Shown piece by piece: positions 20,364 through 28,742 of a stretch of 64,000 bases of DNA; the stretch's first letter is position 1; each line of letters opens with the position of its first letter. The notes below the pieces were generated by a model. That model saw only the letters and a program-made list of their open reading frames with translations. It was not told where the DNA came from and made no database searches. The position numbers and the translations under genes are program-made. Location: NCBI RefSeq assembly GCF_014648255.1, contig NZ_BMQT01000001.1, positions 310,001 through 374,000 on the forward strand. Direction: 5' to 3'. This DNA comes from Nocardioides albus. GTDB lineage: Bacteria > Actinomycetota > Actinomycetes > Propionibacteriales > Nocardioidaceae.

Positions 20364-20381
20364 AGTCTCCTCGAGACTTTT
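20364..20381 (+). terminator. Weak intrinsic terminator after the fused sigma-sensor gene
   Basis: AGTCTC-CTC-GAGACT (20364-20378) followed by TTTT, ten bases after the stop. It has a short stem but is one of the few hairpins here with a T-run. It would separate this gene from the next sigma unit. Confidence 0.55.
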
Positions 20382-20472
20382 CTGGCCCCGGATGCAACCG
20401 GACCCGCCTCCCAGGCATCTGACCCAGTGAGACTGGCGTAGCGCCAGATCGGGCCAGTCTGGGAGGCGAGCG

Positions 20473-20976
20473 ATGGACGAGGATGAGTTCGACGCGTTCT
20501 ACAACGCGTCCTTCCGCCGCGTGTGCGCTCAGGTGTACGCCATGATCGGCGATTCCGACGAGGCCGCCGAATGCGTCCAGGAGGCCTTCGCCCGCGCGTG
20601 GGCGCACCGGCGCAAGCTCTCCTCGGTCGACTACCCCGAAGCCTGGGTCCGCACCACCGCCTACCGGCTCGCGGTGGGCCGCTGGCGCAGAAAGAAGTAC
20701 GCCGGCCGCGTCACCGACAGGGCCGTCGGCGTCCGTACGGTGATGCCCGCCGTCGACGAGACCCATGTCGCCCTCGTCGCTGCGCTCAAGAAGCTCCCCG
20801 AGGCCCAGCGCCAAGCCATCGTCCTGCACCACATCGCCGACCTCCCCGTCCACCAGGTCGCGGCCGAGGTCGGCGCCCCCACCGGCACCATCAAGGCCCG
20901 GCTGGCTCGAGGACGAGCCACCCTGGCCGAGCTGCTCGCCGACGAAGCACCCGGCGCCGTCTGGAAGGAGGCCTGA
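20473..20976 (+). CDS. ECF sigma factor (SigE-like family), sensor-array unit 2
   Basis: A 167-residue sigma factor. Sigma region 2 is FDAFYNASFRRVCAQVYAMI with DEAAECVQEAFARAWAH; region 4 is LPEAQRQAIVLHHIADLPV plus the recognition helix APTGTIKARLARGR. There is no C-terminal extension. GGGAGG sits seven bases before ATG 20473. The stop is one base short of the next gene's ATG (TGAGATG), so the membrane sensor is translationally coupled and is the likely anti-sigma or receptor partner (inference). It is closely similar to the gene at 22644, also at DNA level, so one is a recent copy of the other. Confidence 0.88.
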   Translation: MDEDEFDAFYNASFRRVCAQVYAMIGDSDEAAECVQEAFARAWAHRRKLSSVDYPEAWVRTTAYRLAVGRWRRKKYAGRVTDRAVGVRTVMPAVDETHVALVAALKKLPEAQRQAIVLHHIADLPVHQVAAEVGAPTGTIKARLARGRATLAELLADEAPGAVWKEA

Positions 20977-20977
20977 G

Positions 20978-22546
20978 ATGAGTGACCCGATCTCGCGCCT
21001 GGACCAGTTCCGCGCCGACACCCCTGGAGCGCCGATGAAGTCCGCAGCCGAGGTACGCCGACGGGGTGACCAGATCCGCCGCCGCCAGCGTGTGCTCGTC
21101 ACCGCCGGAGCCGCGGCGCTCGCCGCGGTCGTGGCCGGACCGATCATCTTCCTCTCCGCCGGGTTCGGCGAACGGGCCAACGACCCGACACCAGCACCGC
21201 AGCCGAGCGAGACGCCGGGCACCATCACGCCCAGTCCGTCCGGATCCGCAGGCCCGTCGACGCTGACCCGTGCCGGCCTCCCGGTCGCCAAGGACCTGGT
21301 CGCCCCGCTCGAGGCATCCTGGGTCGAGACCGAGACCTACGACGGGGAGGGCAGCGACGCCTACAACCCGTGCCTCACCACGACGTTGGGCGAGTCCGCT
21401 GCCGAGGCGGCCTTCCGCCGCGACTTCGCGATCGGTCCGTCACTGAACGCCGAGGCGGACGACTACGGGATGATGACCGCGGTGGTCGCCGAGTTCCGCT
21501 CGCCCGAAGCCGCCGAGGACATCCGTGCCGACCTCTCGACTGCGGCCGCCGCCTGCACCCCGCTCGACGCGACTCCGGCCGGTTCGCTGCCGGTCGCGGG
21601 CGGCGTCATCTCGCGCGGCGACATCAACGTCGTCACCTATGTCTCCGACGAGCCCGGCGCGAACGCTCGCCCCGAGGTCGCGACTGCTGTCGTCGTCGCC
21701 GAGGACCGGGTGCTGGTGCTGACGCGTCAGCGTGGCGCGAAGGAGCAGGTCTCGCCCGAGTTCCTGCAGACCTCCCTGCAGACCTCCGCGGTCAACGCCG
21801 CCCACCGGATGGCCGGCGCCGAGCCGCCCGCCCCGCCTGAGTCCCCTGCGTCGTCTGGGTCGTCTGGGTCGCCTGGGTCGAGCCCGGCGACCTCGTCGCC
21901 AGGCTCGTCGGCGCCCGCGGCGATCCTCAGCGACGCACATCTCGTCGCGGCCGGGTCGCTGCCGGGGCTGCCGATGGAGGGCGAGTCGTCAGCGGTGTGG
22001 CAGCAGATCGCCCCGCAGTCCACTCCGACGCTCTACTGCCAGGGCGCATGGCTCTCCTCGTTGAAGGCCGCCGAGTCGGTCAGCCGGGAGTTCCGCCTCG
22101 AGAACGGCGGCAGCCAGCTCGGCAAGGTCAACGTGACGGTGCTGGAGTTCGCGACGAAGCCTGCTGCCGACGCGGCGTACGGGACCGTTCAGGGGTGGCT
22201 CGACGCCTGCCCGGCGTCGATGCACAACGCGAAGCTCTTCATCGCCAGACCGGTCGAGTCCATCGAGACGGGGACCACCCCCGGGGTCGACCGAGCCGCG
22301 CAAGCGCTCGCCGAGTATGCAGGCGACTGCGGCGGCGAGGACTGCGACGCCACCTGGTACGACCACCAGACGGTCGCCCAGCTCGGGACCCGGCTGGTGC
22401 TGGTCACCCACGCCGAGGCAGGTGGCCCCTGCCCGCCGACCCGCGCCTGCCCGCCGGAGGAGGCGTCGGACTACATCGAGTGGGACAACCGGGTCGCCCA
22501 GACGGTGCAGGCCGCGGTGGGCCGGGCCGTCGAGGACCTGTCTTGA
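20978..22546 (+). CDS. Single-pass membrane double-sensor protein, partner of the ECF sigma at 20473
   Basis: A 522-residue protein of unknown family. A 45-residue Arg-rich cytoplasmic head (ISRLDQFRADTPGAP, then EVRRRGDQIRRRQR) precedes one TM helix (VLVTAGAAALAAVVAGPIIFL). Outside the cell there is a Ser/Pro linker, then two lobes with paired cysteines (NPCLTT..AACTPL; YCQGAWL..DACPAS, GGPCPPTRACPP). The lobes are joined by a low-complexity Ser/Gly/Pro linker encoded partly by three 9-base repeats (21851-21877). The head has no zinc-binding HxxxCxxC anti-sigma motif, so if it restrains the sigma factor it does so differently from ZAS proteins. Confidence 0.65.
   Translation: MSDPISRLDQFRADTPGAPMKSAAEVRRRGDQIRRRQRVLVTAGAAALAAVVAGPIIFLSAGFGERANDPTPAPQPSETPGTITPSPSGSAGPSTLTRAGLPVAKDLVAPLEASWVETETYDGEGSDAYNPCLTTTLGESAAEAAFRRDFAIGPSLNAEADDYGMMTAVVAEFRSPEAAEDIRADLSTAAAACTPLDATPAGSLPVAGGVISRGDINVVTYVSDEPGANARPEVATAVVVAEDRVLVLTRQRGAKEQVSPEFLQTSLQTSAVNAAHRMAGAEPPAPPESPASSGSSGSPGSSPATSSPGSSAPAAILSDAHLVAAGSLPGLPMEGESSAVWQQIAPQSTPTLYCQGAWLSSLKAAESVSREFRLENGGSQLGKVNVTVLEFATKPAADAAYGTVQGWLDACPASMHNAKLFIARPVESIETGTTPGVDRAAQALAEYAGDCGGEDCDATWYDHQTVAQLGTRLVLVTHAEAGGPCPPTRACPPEEASDYIEWDNRVAQTVQAAVGRAVEDLS
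21851..21877 (+). repeat. Three in-frame 9-bp tandem repeats (Ser-Ser/Pro-Gly)
   Basis: TCGTCTGGG, TCGTCTGGG, TCGCCTGGG in the inter-lobe linker of the sensor. Being a multiple of three, unit changes alter linker length without breaking the frame. The paralogue at 23149 lacks the repeat. Confidence 0.8.
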
Positions 22547-22643
22547 TGAGGACTCAGTGCAATTGACCTTTACGCTCCCCTATGCCGCCGCAGACACTGG
22601 CGCACGGGCAAGATTCGGGGACAGCCGGCTGGGGAGGCGAACG

Positions 22644-23147
22644 ATGGACGAGGACGAGTTCGACGCGCTGTACCACGCGTCGTACCGCCGCTTGTGTGCT
22701 CAGCTGTACGCCATGATCGGCGACTTCGACGAGGCCGCGGAGTGCGTGCAGGAGGCCTTCGCCCGGGCCTGGGCGCACCGGCGGAAGATGTCCTCGGTCG
22801 ACTACCCCGAAGCCTGGGTCCGCACCACCGCCTACCGGCTCGCGGTGGGCCGCTGGCGCCGAAAGAAGTACGCCGGGAGGGCCGCCGACAGAGCCGTCGG
22901 CGTCCGCACGGAGATGCCGGCGGTCGACGAGTCCCATGTCGCCCTCGTCGCCGCGCTGAGGCAGCTCCCGGAGGCACAGCGCCAGGCCATCGTCCTGCAC
23001 CACATCGCCGATCTGCCGATCCATCAGGTGGCCGCCGAGGTCGGCGCGCCCACCGGCACCATCAAAGCCCGCCTGGCTCGCGGACGAGCCGCCCTCGCGG
23101 AGCTGCTCGCCGAGGGCGATCCCGGCACCGTCTGGAAGGAGGCCTGA
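22644..23147 (+). CDS. ECF sigma factor (SigE-like family), sensor-array unit 3
   Basis: A 167-residue paralogue of the protein at 20473, the same length and with only scattered substitutions (FDALYHASYRRLCAQLYAMI; LPEAQRQAIVLHHIADLPI). GGGGAGG lies seven bases before ATG 22644. The exact offset to the first copy is 2,171 bp, and the following sensor gene has the same offset. The last codons, the one-base gap and the first ~18 codons of the next gene are almost identical in the two copies. Each sigma factor presumably reads its own promoters; no conserved -35/-10 pair upstream of the two copies was clear to me. Confidence 0.88.
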   Translation: MDEDEFDALYHASYRRLCAQLYAMIGDFDEAAECVQEAFARAWAHRRKMSSVDYPEAWVRTTAYRLAVGRWRRKKYAGRAADRAVGVRTEMPAVDESHVALVAALRQLPEAQRQAIVLHHIADLPIHQVAAEVGAPTGTIKARLARGRAALAELLAEGDPGTVWKEA

Positions 23148-23148
23148 G

Positions 23149-24657
23149 ATGAGTGACCCGATCTCGCGCCTGGACCAGTTCCGCGCCGACGCCCCCGGGG
23201 CCCCGATGACCTCCCCAGCCGAGGCTCGGAAGCGGGGTGATCAGATCCGTCGGCGGAAGCGCACCGTGGTCGCCGCAGGAGCGGCCGCCGTGGCCGCCGT
23301 CGTCGCCGGACCGATCATCTTCCTGTCCACCGGGCTCGGTGACAAGGGCATCGACCCCGCACCCGCACCGAGCGACAGCGCGGCCGTCCCCAGCACGTCC
23401 CGGTCGGCCTCTGCTTCCGCCTCCGATCTCAGCCGGGCCAACCTGCCGACCGAGGGCGACCTCGTCGCCGACGAGCCCTATCCGGCATGGGTCCAGGAGC
23501 AGACCTACGACGGCGAGGGCACCGACCCCTCCAACGACTGCCTCACCGAGTCGTTGGCCGACTCGGGCGCGCTGGCGACGTTCCGTCGTGATTTCGTCGC
23601 GAAGCCCGGGGACGAGATGGCAGACGCGGCAGGCACGCTCAACGCCGTCGTCGCCGAGTTCGGCTCGGCCGACGAGGCCGAGAAGGTACGCAGCGATCTC
23701 ACCGACGCCGCCACCTCGTGCCCCGGCGTGGACGGGGCGGAGATCGCGGGCTACCTCCCCGTCGAGGGCGGCGTCATCTCTGGCGGCAACGTCGACGTCG
23801 TCACCTACCTGCCCGACGACCCCGGCATGAACGCCCGTTGGGAGGTCGCGACCGCCGTCGTCTCTGCCGAGGACCGGGTGCTGGTGATGACGCGCAAGCG
23901 CGGCGTCCAGGACTACGTCTCGCCGACGGATCTGCAGACCTCTGCCGTCAACGCCGCCTACCGGATGGTCGGCGCCACGCCCTCCGCCGATCCGTCCGCC
24001 GACTCGACGGACACCGGACCGCCCGCCGCGGACGGTCTCAGCGCCGTCAACCTGATCGACGGCAGCACCCTGCCCGCGCTCGACCGCTTCGAGAGCTCCC
24101 GCGGCTGGAGCCAGTACACACCGGCCCAGGACGTGCCGACCATCGCGTGCCAGAAGGAATGGCTCTCCTCGCTCGGCGCCACGGCGAAGATCGCGTCCGA
24201 CTACCGGTGGGACGCCGACGGCGCCATGGTCGGCCAGGTCCACATGGCGGTGCTCGAGTTCTCCGACGCGAACGCCGCCGGCGCTGCATACAACGAGGTC
24301 ATGGAGTGGCAGGAGGTCTGCCCGGCCAACAAGCTCGGGGTCGACCCGCAGGTCACCGCGCTGCCCATCGATGTCAGTGCCGACCTCGATGCCGGGCCGA
24401 AACGCGCGGCACGATCACAGGCGACGTACCCCGGGACGGACGGCAACGACAGCATCTGGTTCGAGACCGAGCTGGTCGCCGAGTACGAGACCCGGCTGGT
24501 CCTGGTCGGCTACGCCGAGCTCGCAGGCCCGTGCCCGCCGAGCACCGGAGACAAGGAAGATCCGTGCTACCAGTCCGAGCAGCCCGACTCGTGGCCCGAC
24601 CGCATCCTCGCGATCGAGAAGGCAGCGGTCACAGCCGGCATCAGCGACCTCCGCTGA
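23149..24657 (+). CDS. Single-pass membrane double-sensor protein, partner of the ECF sigma at 22644
   Basis: A 502-residue paralogue of the protein at 20978. The head (ISRLDQFRADAPGAP, EARKRGDQIRRRKR) and TM helix are nearly the same. The lobes have diverged more, although the block QTYDGEGTDPSNDCLTESL and FRRDF matches QTYDGEG-type sequence in the other copy. The inter-lobe linker is short (SADPSADSTDTGPPAADG). Conserved head with divergent lobes is the pattern expected if the inside contact (sigma factor) is kept while the outside ligand changes. Last gene of the array; the symporter promoter follows. Confidence 0.65.
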   Translation: MSDPISRLDQFRADAPGAPMTSPAEARKRGDQIRRRKRTVVAAGAAAVAAVVAGPIIFLSTGLGDKGIDPAPAPSDSAAVPSTSRSASASASDLSRANLPTEGDLVADEPYPAWVQEQTYDGEGTDPSNDCLTESLADSGALATFRRDFVAKPGDEMADAAGTLNAVVAEFGSADEAEKVRSDLTDAATSCPGVDGAEIAGYLPVEGGVISGGNVDVVTYLPDDPGMNARWEVATAVVSAEDRVLVMTRKRGVQDYVSPTDLQTSAVNAAYRMVGATPSADPSADSTDTGPPAADGLSAVNLIDGSTLPALDRFESSRGWSQYTPAQDVPTIACQKEWLSSLGATAKIASDYRWDADGAMVGQVHMAVLEFSDANAAGAAYNEVMEWQEVCPANKLGVDPQVTALPIDVSADLDAGPKRAARSQATYPGTDGNDSIWFETELVAEYETRLVLVGYAELAGPCPPSTGDKEDPCYQSEQPDSWPDRILAIEKAAVTAGISDLR

Positions 24658-24771
24658 CAGGCATCACCAGGTGACTCCGGTCACACGACACGGTCCCGGG
24701 GAAGACACGTACTCGTCAGGGCGTTCGAGCCCAACAGAGCCCCGAACCGCGCCGACCTTGGAGAAGCCCTC

Positions 24772-26148
24772 GTGTCCACCACCCCCACCGCCCGACGGCG
24801 GCTGAAATTCCCGTCCTTCTCGGTCCAGATCATCCTGGGCCTCGTCCTCGGCGTCGCGCTCGGCGCGATCGCGCGAGCGATCGGCCCCGGAGCCGGAGAC
24901 GAGGCCAACTGGCTGACGACGACCCTGGCCACGATCGGCGACTCGTTCGTCTCGCTGCTCAAGGCCGTCGTCGTACCGCTGATCTTCACCGCCATCATCG
25001 CCTCGATCGCGAACCTGCGTACGGTCAGCAACGCGGCCCGGCTCGCGGGACAGACGCTGCTGTGGTTCGCCATCACGGCAGCGATCTCGGTCGCCATCGG
25101 CATCGGCCTCGGGCTGCTCTTCCGGCCCGGCAGCAACACCGCGGTCAGCACCGCGGACGCGGCCGAGACCGGGGCGTCCGCCTCGTGGCTCGACTTCCTC
25201 CAGGGTCTGATCCCCGGCAACTTCCTCGGTCTCGACGCCTCGACCAGCATCGAGCAGGTCGGCGGGAGCCCGATCGCGGAGACCGCGCTGAGCTTCAACG
25301 TCCTCCAGGTGCTCGTGGTCGCCCTCGCCATCGGCATCGCGGCGCTCAAGACCGGCGAGAAGGCCGAGCCCTTCCTCGCCTTCAACCGCTCCTTCCTGGC
25401 CATCGTGCAGAAGGTGCTGTGGTGGATCATCCGGCTTGCCCCGATCGGCACCCTCGGTCTGATCGGCAACGCGGTCGCCTCCTACGGCTGGGACTCGCTG
25501 AGCTCGCTGGCCTGGTTCGCGGTCGCCGTCTACGTCGGTCTGGCGCTGGTCCTGTTCGTCGTCTACCCGGTGCTGCTGCGGATCAACGGTCTCAACCCGC
25601 TGGCGTACTTCCGCGGCGCCTGGCCGGCGATCCAGCTCGCCTTCGTCTCGCGCTCCTCGGTGGGCACCATGCCGGTGACCGAGCAGGTGACGGTCAAGAA
25701 CCTCGGCGTCCCCCAGGAGTACGCCTCGTTCGCCGTCCCGCTGGGCTCGACCACGAAGATGGACGGCTGCGCGTCGATCTACCCGGCCATCTCGGCGATC
25801 TTCGTCGCCCAGATCTTCGGGATCGACCTGAGCATCACCGACTATCTGCTGATCGCCTTCGTCTCGGTCGTCGGCTCGGCCGCCACCGCCGGTCTCACCG
25901 GTGCCGTCGTGATGCTGACGCTGACCCTCTCGACCCTCGGCCTGCCGCTGGCCGGTGTCGGTCTGCTGCTCGCGATCGACCCGATCCTCGACATGGGCCG
26001 CACCGCGGTCAACGTCGCCGGACAGGCGCTGGTCCCAACGATCGTGGCCAAGCGCGAGGGCATCCTCGACATCGACCGCTACAGCTCCGCCTCGGCGGAG
26101 GGTCTGCTGATCGACGAGGAGCCCACCAAGGAGACGGTCGCCGCCTGA
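24772..26148 (+). CDS. Dicarboxylate/amino-acid:cation symporter (DAACS, DctA/GltP-like)
   Basis: A 458-residue transporter of the sodium- or proton-dependent dicarboxylate/glutamate family. The family signatures are the Ser-rich reentrant loop SRSSVGTMPVTEQV and the NMDGT-type motif, here LGSTTKMDGCASIYPAI, then the late DPILDMGRTAVNVAG where NVxGD/T normally binds substrate. Start is GTG 24772 with GGAG eight bases upstream. It probably imports C4-dicarboxylates or glutamate/aspartate; the choice cannot be made here. Its C-terminus is cytoplasmic and acidic. A bidirectional hairpin follows. Confidence 0.88.
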   Translation: MSTTPTARRRLKFPSFSVQIILGLVLGVALGAIARAIGPGAGDEANWLTTTLATIGDSFVSLLKAVVVPLIFTAIIASIANLRTVSNAARLAGQTLLWFAITAAISVAIGIGLGLLFRPGSNTAVSTADAAETGASASWLDFLQGLIPGNFLGLDASTSIEQVGGSPIAETALSFNVLQVLVVALAIGIAALKTGEKAEPFLAFNRSFLAIVQKVLWWIIRLAPIGTLGLIGNAVASYGWDSLSSLAWFAVAVYVGLALVLFVVYPVLLRINGLNPLAYFRGAWPAIQLAFVSRSSVGTMPVTEQVTVKNLGVPQEYASFAVPLGSTTKMDGCASIYPAISAIFVAQIFGIDLSITDYLLIAFVSVVGSAATAGLTGAVVMLTLTLSTLGLPLAGVGLLLAIDPILDMGRTAVNVAGQALVPTIVAKREGILDIDRYSSASAEGLLIDEEPTKETVAA

Positions 26149-26183
26149 CCTTCCACGGACGCACACGGACGTACGCGGACGAG

Positions 26184-26214
26184 CGCCCCGGCAGCCACGA
26201 CGGCTGTCGGGGCG
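26184..26214. terminator. Bidirectional terminator between symporter and FMN reductase genes
   Basis: CGCCCCGGCAGCC (26184-26196) pairs with GGCTGTCGGGGCG (26202-26214), with one G-U pair and a 5-nt loop. It lies between convergent genes. Confidence 0.85.
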
Positions 26215-26224
26215 TTCGCTGTCC

Positions 26225-26821
26225 TCAGCCGGGGTAGGGCGCGTCGCGCCGCGCGGTCCGCAGGGCGTCGGCCCACCAGGCGAGCTGGGCGAGCATAGCC
26301 TTGGCGTAGACCGCCGACTCCGGGTCGTTCGGACGACCGTCCTCGTCCAGGCGCTCCCAGTAGCGGGGGAAGGCGAGGCGCGCCTGGAGCGGATGTGCGT
26401 GCAGCTCGGTGAGCACGTTCTCCAGGTGCAGGGCCGCGTGGCGGCCGCCGCTGTCCCCGCCGTAGGAGACCAACGCGACCGGTTTGGCCTGCCACTGGGT
26501 GAAGTGCCAGTCCAGCGCCGACTTCAACGAGGCCGGGTAGCTGTGGTTGTACTCGGGGGTGACGATGACGAACCCGTCCGCCGCCTCGAGGGCATCGGTC
26601 AGGTCGCGCTGGCCCTCCGGCCGCGGATAGTCGTCGCCGGCGGCTTTCGGCGACTCTGCGGGCAGGGACAACGGGATCTCGTGGTCGGCCAGGTCGATCA
26701 GCTCGACCTCGAGACCGCCGTACGTCTCGGCCTGCTCGGCCATCCAGGAGCCGAAGATCGGTCCCCCTCGGCCTTCCCGGACGCTGGCAGTGATGACGGC
26801 GATACGTGGTGGTGTGTTCAT
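26225..26821 (-). CDS. NADPH-dependent FMN reductase family protein
   Basis: A 198-residue flavodoxin-fold protein. The phosphate-binding loop ITASVREGRGGP and the flavin-contact motif VTPEYNHSYPASLKSALDW place it with NADPH-dependent FMN/quinone reductases (ChrR/SsuE/YieF-like). A second family stretch is PVALVSYGGDSGGRHA. It probably reduces quinones, FMN or xenobiotics in the cytoplasm. The start ATG 26821 begins the conserved MNTPPRIAVITASVREG. It is divergent from the XRE regulator, 102 bases apart, which suggests control by it (inference). Confidence 0.88.
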   Translation of the reverse strand: MNTPPRIAVITASVREGRGGPIFGSWMAEQAETYGGLEVELIDLADHEIPLSLPAESPKAAGDDYPRPEGQRDLTDALEAADGFVIVTPEYNHSYPASLKSALDWHFTQWQAKPVALVSYGGDSGGRHAALHLENVLTELHAHPLQARLAFPRYWERLDEDGRPNDPESAVYAKAMLAQLAWWADALRTARRDAPYPG

Positions 26822-26910
26822 GTCATCCAGGTTTGCCGGGATCGGAGACAGGCGGGAGACCGAGGCGAGGCTGGCCCCAGCAGGGCCACCTTCACTGCCC
26901 GACCGGCCCG

Positions 26911-26916
26911 TAGGCT
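26911..26916 (+). promoter_or_regulatory. -10 element of the XRE regulator gene (leaderless)
   Basis: TAGGCT followed by exactly seven bases and ATG 26924. The same hexamer and spacing occur at fbiC and at the formylglycine-generating enzyme gene. TTCACT (26891-26896) is the closest -35 but the spacer would be only 14. Confidence 0.5.
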
Positions 26917-26923
26917 TGATCGC

Positions 26924-27760
26924 ATGCCAGCCAACGCGGGAGCCCTCGGCTCGTTCATCCGGGACCGCCGCGACCAGACCACGCCGGAGAGCGTCGGCCT
27001 CCCGGAAGGCGTACGCCGCCGGGCCCCCGGTCTGCGCCGCTCCGAGCTGGCCACTCTCGCCGGGATCAGCGTCGAATACCTGGTCCGGATCGAGCAGGGC
27101 CGCGACCGTCACCCCTCGCCCCAGGTCCTGCGGGCCATCGGGGACGCGCTCCGTCTCGGCGCCGCCGACCAGGAGCACCTGCGCACGCTCGCGATGGCCT
27201 CCAGCGGACAGTGCGTCGGGCCGTTCTCCTCCGGTCGTGACGTACGTCCGGGCGCACGCGCCCTGGTGGAGCAGTTCGAGCCGGGCGTCGCTGTGCTCAC
27301 GAACCGGCTCGGCGACCTGCTCGCCCACACCTCCACGTTCGACATGCTCGCCCGCCCCCTCGGGATGCTCGACCACGCCGAGCCCAACCTGACCGCGTAC
27401 GCCTTCTTGCACCCACACGCCCGCGAGGCGTTCCCTGAGTGGGAGCGGGTGGCCGACGACCTCGTCTCGAACCTCTACCGCGGACCCAACCCGGTCGCCG
27501 CGCGGATGATGATAGAGGCGATGTCGGAGCAGGTGGGTCCGGAGTTCACCGACCGGTTGAACCGCCACGACCCGCCGCACGGCGGCGTCTGGCGCTGGCG
27601 CCATCCCGACGCCGGCGAGCTACGCTTCGACGTCGAGGAGCTCGAGCTCCCGGCGGCGGACAACCAGCAGATCCTGGTGCTGATGCCCGCCGACGAGGCG
27701 ACCGCCGAGTCGCTCGACGCGATGCGGCGCCGTCGTTCGGGCGCGCTGCGCGCGGTCTGA
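26924..27760 (+). CDS. XRE-family regulator with MmyB-like ligand-binding domain
   Basis: A 278-residue regulator. The N-terminal HTH is RRAPGLRRSELATLAGISVEYLVRIEQGRDRHPSPQVL split over residues ~30-70; the remainder, with PGVAVLTNRLGDLLAHTSTFDML and VWRWRHPDAGELRF, is the MmyB-like PAS-type domain seen in many actinobacterial regulators. These often control a divergent oxidoreductase, which fits the FMN reductase next door. No ligand is known for this one. The leaderless promoter at 26911 decides ATG 26924. Confidence 0.87.
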   Translation: MPANAGALGSFIRDRRDQTTPESVGLPEGVRRRAPGLRRSELATLAGISVEYLVRIEQGRDRHPSPQVLRAIGDALRLGAADQEHLRTLAMASSGQCVGPFSSGRDVRPGARALVEQFEPGVAVLTNRLGDLLAHTSTFDMLARPLGMLDHAEPNLTAYAFLHPHAREAFPEWERVADDLVSNLYRGPNPVAARMMIEAMSEQVGPEFTDRLNRHDPPHGGVWRWRHPDAGELRFDVEELELPAADNQQILVLMPADEATAESLDAMRRRRSGALRAV

Positions 27761-27778
27761 GACCGAGCCGAGACGCGA

Positions 27779-27812
27779 AGCGCCCCGCGACCGGATCCGG
27801 TCGCGGGGCGCT
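27779..27812. terminator. 34-bp perfect palindrome, bidirectional terminator
   Basis: AGCGCCCCGCGACCGGA and its reverse complement, centred on GGATCC, between the convergent ends of the XRE gene and sucD. A second palindrome CTGACGTACGTCAG (27819-27832) overlaps the sucD stop codon. Confidence 0.85.
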
Positions 27813-27828
27813 CAGCTGCTGACGTACG

Positions 27829-28725
27829 TCAGAGGGACTGCAAGATCTCGCGAGCGAGAGCAGCGGTCTCCGACGGGGTCTTGCCGACCTTGACGCCGGC
27901 GGCCTCGAGGGCCTCCTTCTTCGCCTGTGCGGTGCCGGCGGAGCCGGACACGATCGCACCGGCGTGACCCATGGTCTTACCCTCCGGAGCCGTGAAGCCG
28001 GCGACGTAGCCGACGACAGGCTTGGAGATGTTCTCCTTGATGTAGGCCGCGGCCCGCTCCTCGGCGTCGCCACCGATCTCACCGATCATGACGATGACCT
28101 TGGTCTCGTCGTCCTTCTCGAACGCCTCGAGGGCGTCGATGTGGGTGGTGCCGACGATGGGGTCACCCCCGATGCCGATGGCGGTGGAGAAGCCGAAGTC
28201 CTTCAGCTCGTACATCATCTGGTAGGTCAGCGTGCCCGACTTCGAGACGAGACCGACCGGGCCCTTGCCCGTGATGGTGTGCGGGGTGATGCCGGCCAGC
28301 GACTCGCCCGGCGTGATGATGCCGGGGCAGTTCGGGCCGATCATGCGGGTTGCCTTGCCCTGCAGGTAGGACCACACCTCGGCGGTGTCCTGCACCGGGA
28401 CGCCCTCCGTGATGACCACGATCAGCGGCATCTCGGCGTCGATGGCCTCGATCGCGGCGGCCTTGGTGAAGGCCGGCGGCACGAAGAGCACCGACACGTT
28501 GGCGCCGGTCTCCTTCATCGCCTCCTCGACGGTGCCGAAGACCGGAAGGGTGACGTCGTTACCCTCGTGGTCCTTGTGGGTGACCGTGGTGCCGGCCTTG
28601 CGGGCGTTGACGCCACCGACGATCTGGGCGCCCGAGTCGAGCATCAGGGCGGTGTGCTTCGCACCCATGCCGCCGGTGATGCCCTGGACGATGACCTTGC
28701 TGTCCTTGTTGAGGTAGATGCTCAT
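27829..28725 (-). CDS. sucD: Succinyl-CoA synthetase alpha subunit
   Basis: Makes ATP or GTP from succinyl-CoA together with SucC in the TCA cycle. The 298-residue protein shows the CoA-binding start [18 protein letters not shown], the [12 protein letters not shown] loop and the active-site His region [17 protein letters not shown] with SGSAGTA. The phosphorylated His is in MGHAGA. It begins 17 bases after the sucC stop, so the genes form one operon. ATG 28725 is used. Confidence 0.96.
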   Translation of the reverse strand: MSIYLNKDSKVIVQGITGGMGAKHTALMLDSGAQIVGGVNARKAGTTVTHKDHEGNDVTLPVFGTVEEAMKETGANVSVLFVPPAFTKAAAIEAIDAEMPLIVVITEGVPVQDTAEVWSYLQGKATRMIGPNCPGIITPGESLAGITPHTITGKGPVGLVSKSGTLTYQMMYELKDFGFSTAIGIGGDPIVGTTHIDALEAFEKDDETKVIVMIGEIGGDAEERAAAYIKENISKPVVGYVAGFTAPEGKTMGHAGAIVSGSAGTAQAKKEALEAAGVKVGKTPSETAALAREILQSL

Positions 28726-28742
28726 GTTTCTCTCTCCCGACC

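Noticed and set aside
20978..24657. Classical zinc-binding anti-sigma factors
   Set aside because: Neither sensor head has the HxxxCxxC motif, so only a non-zinc type of sigma control could apply.
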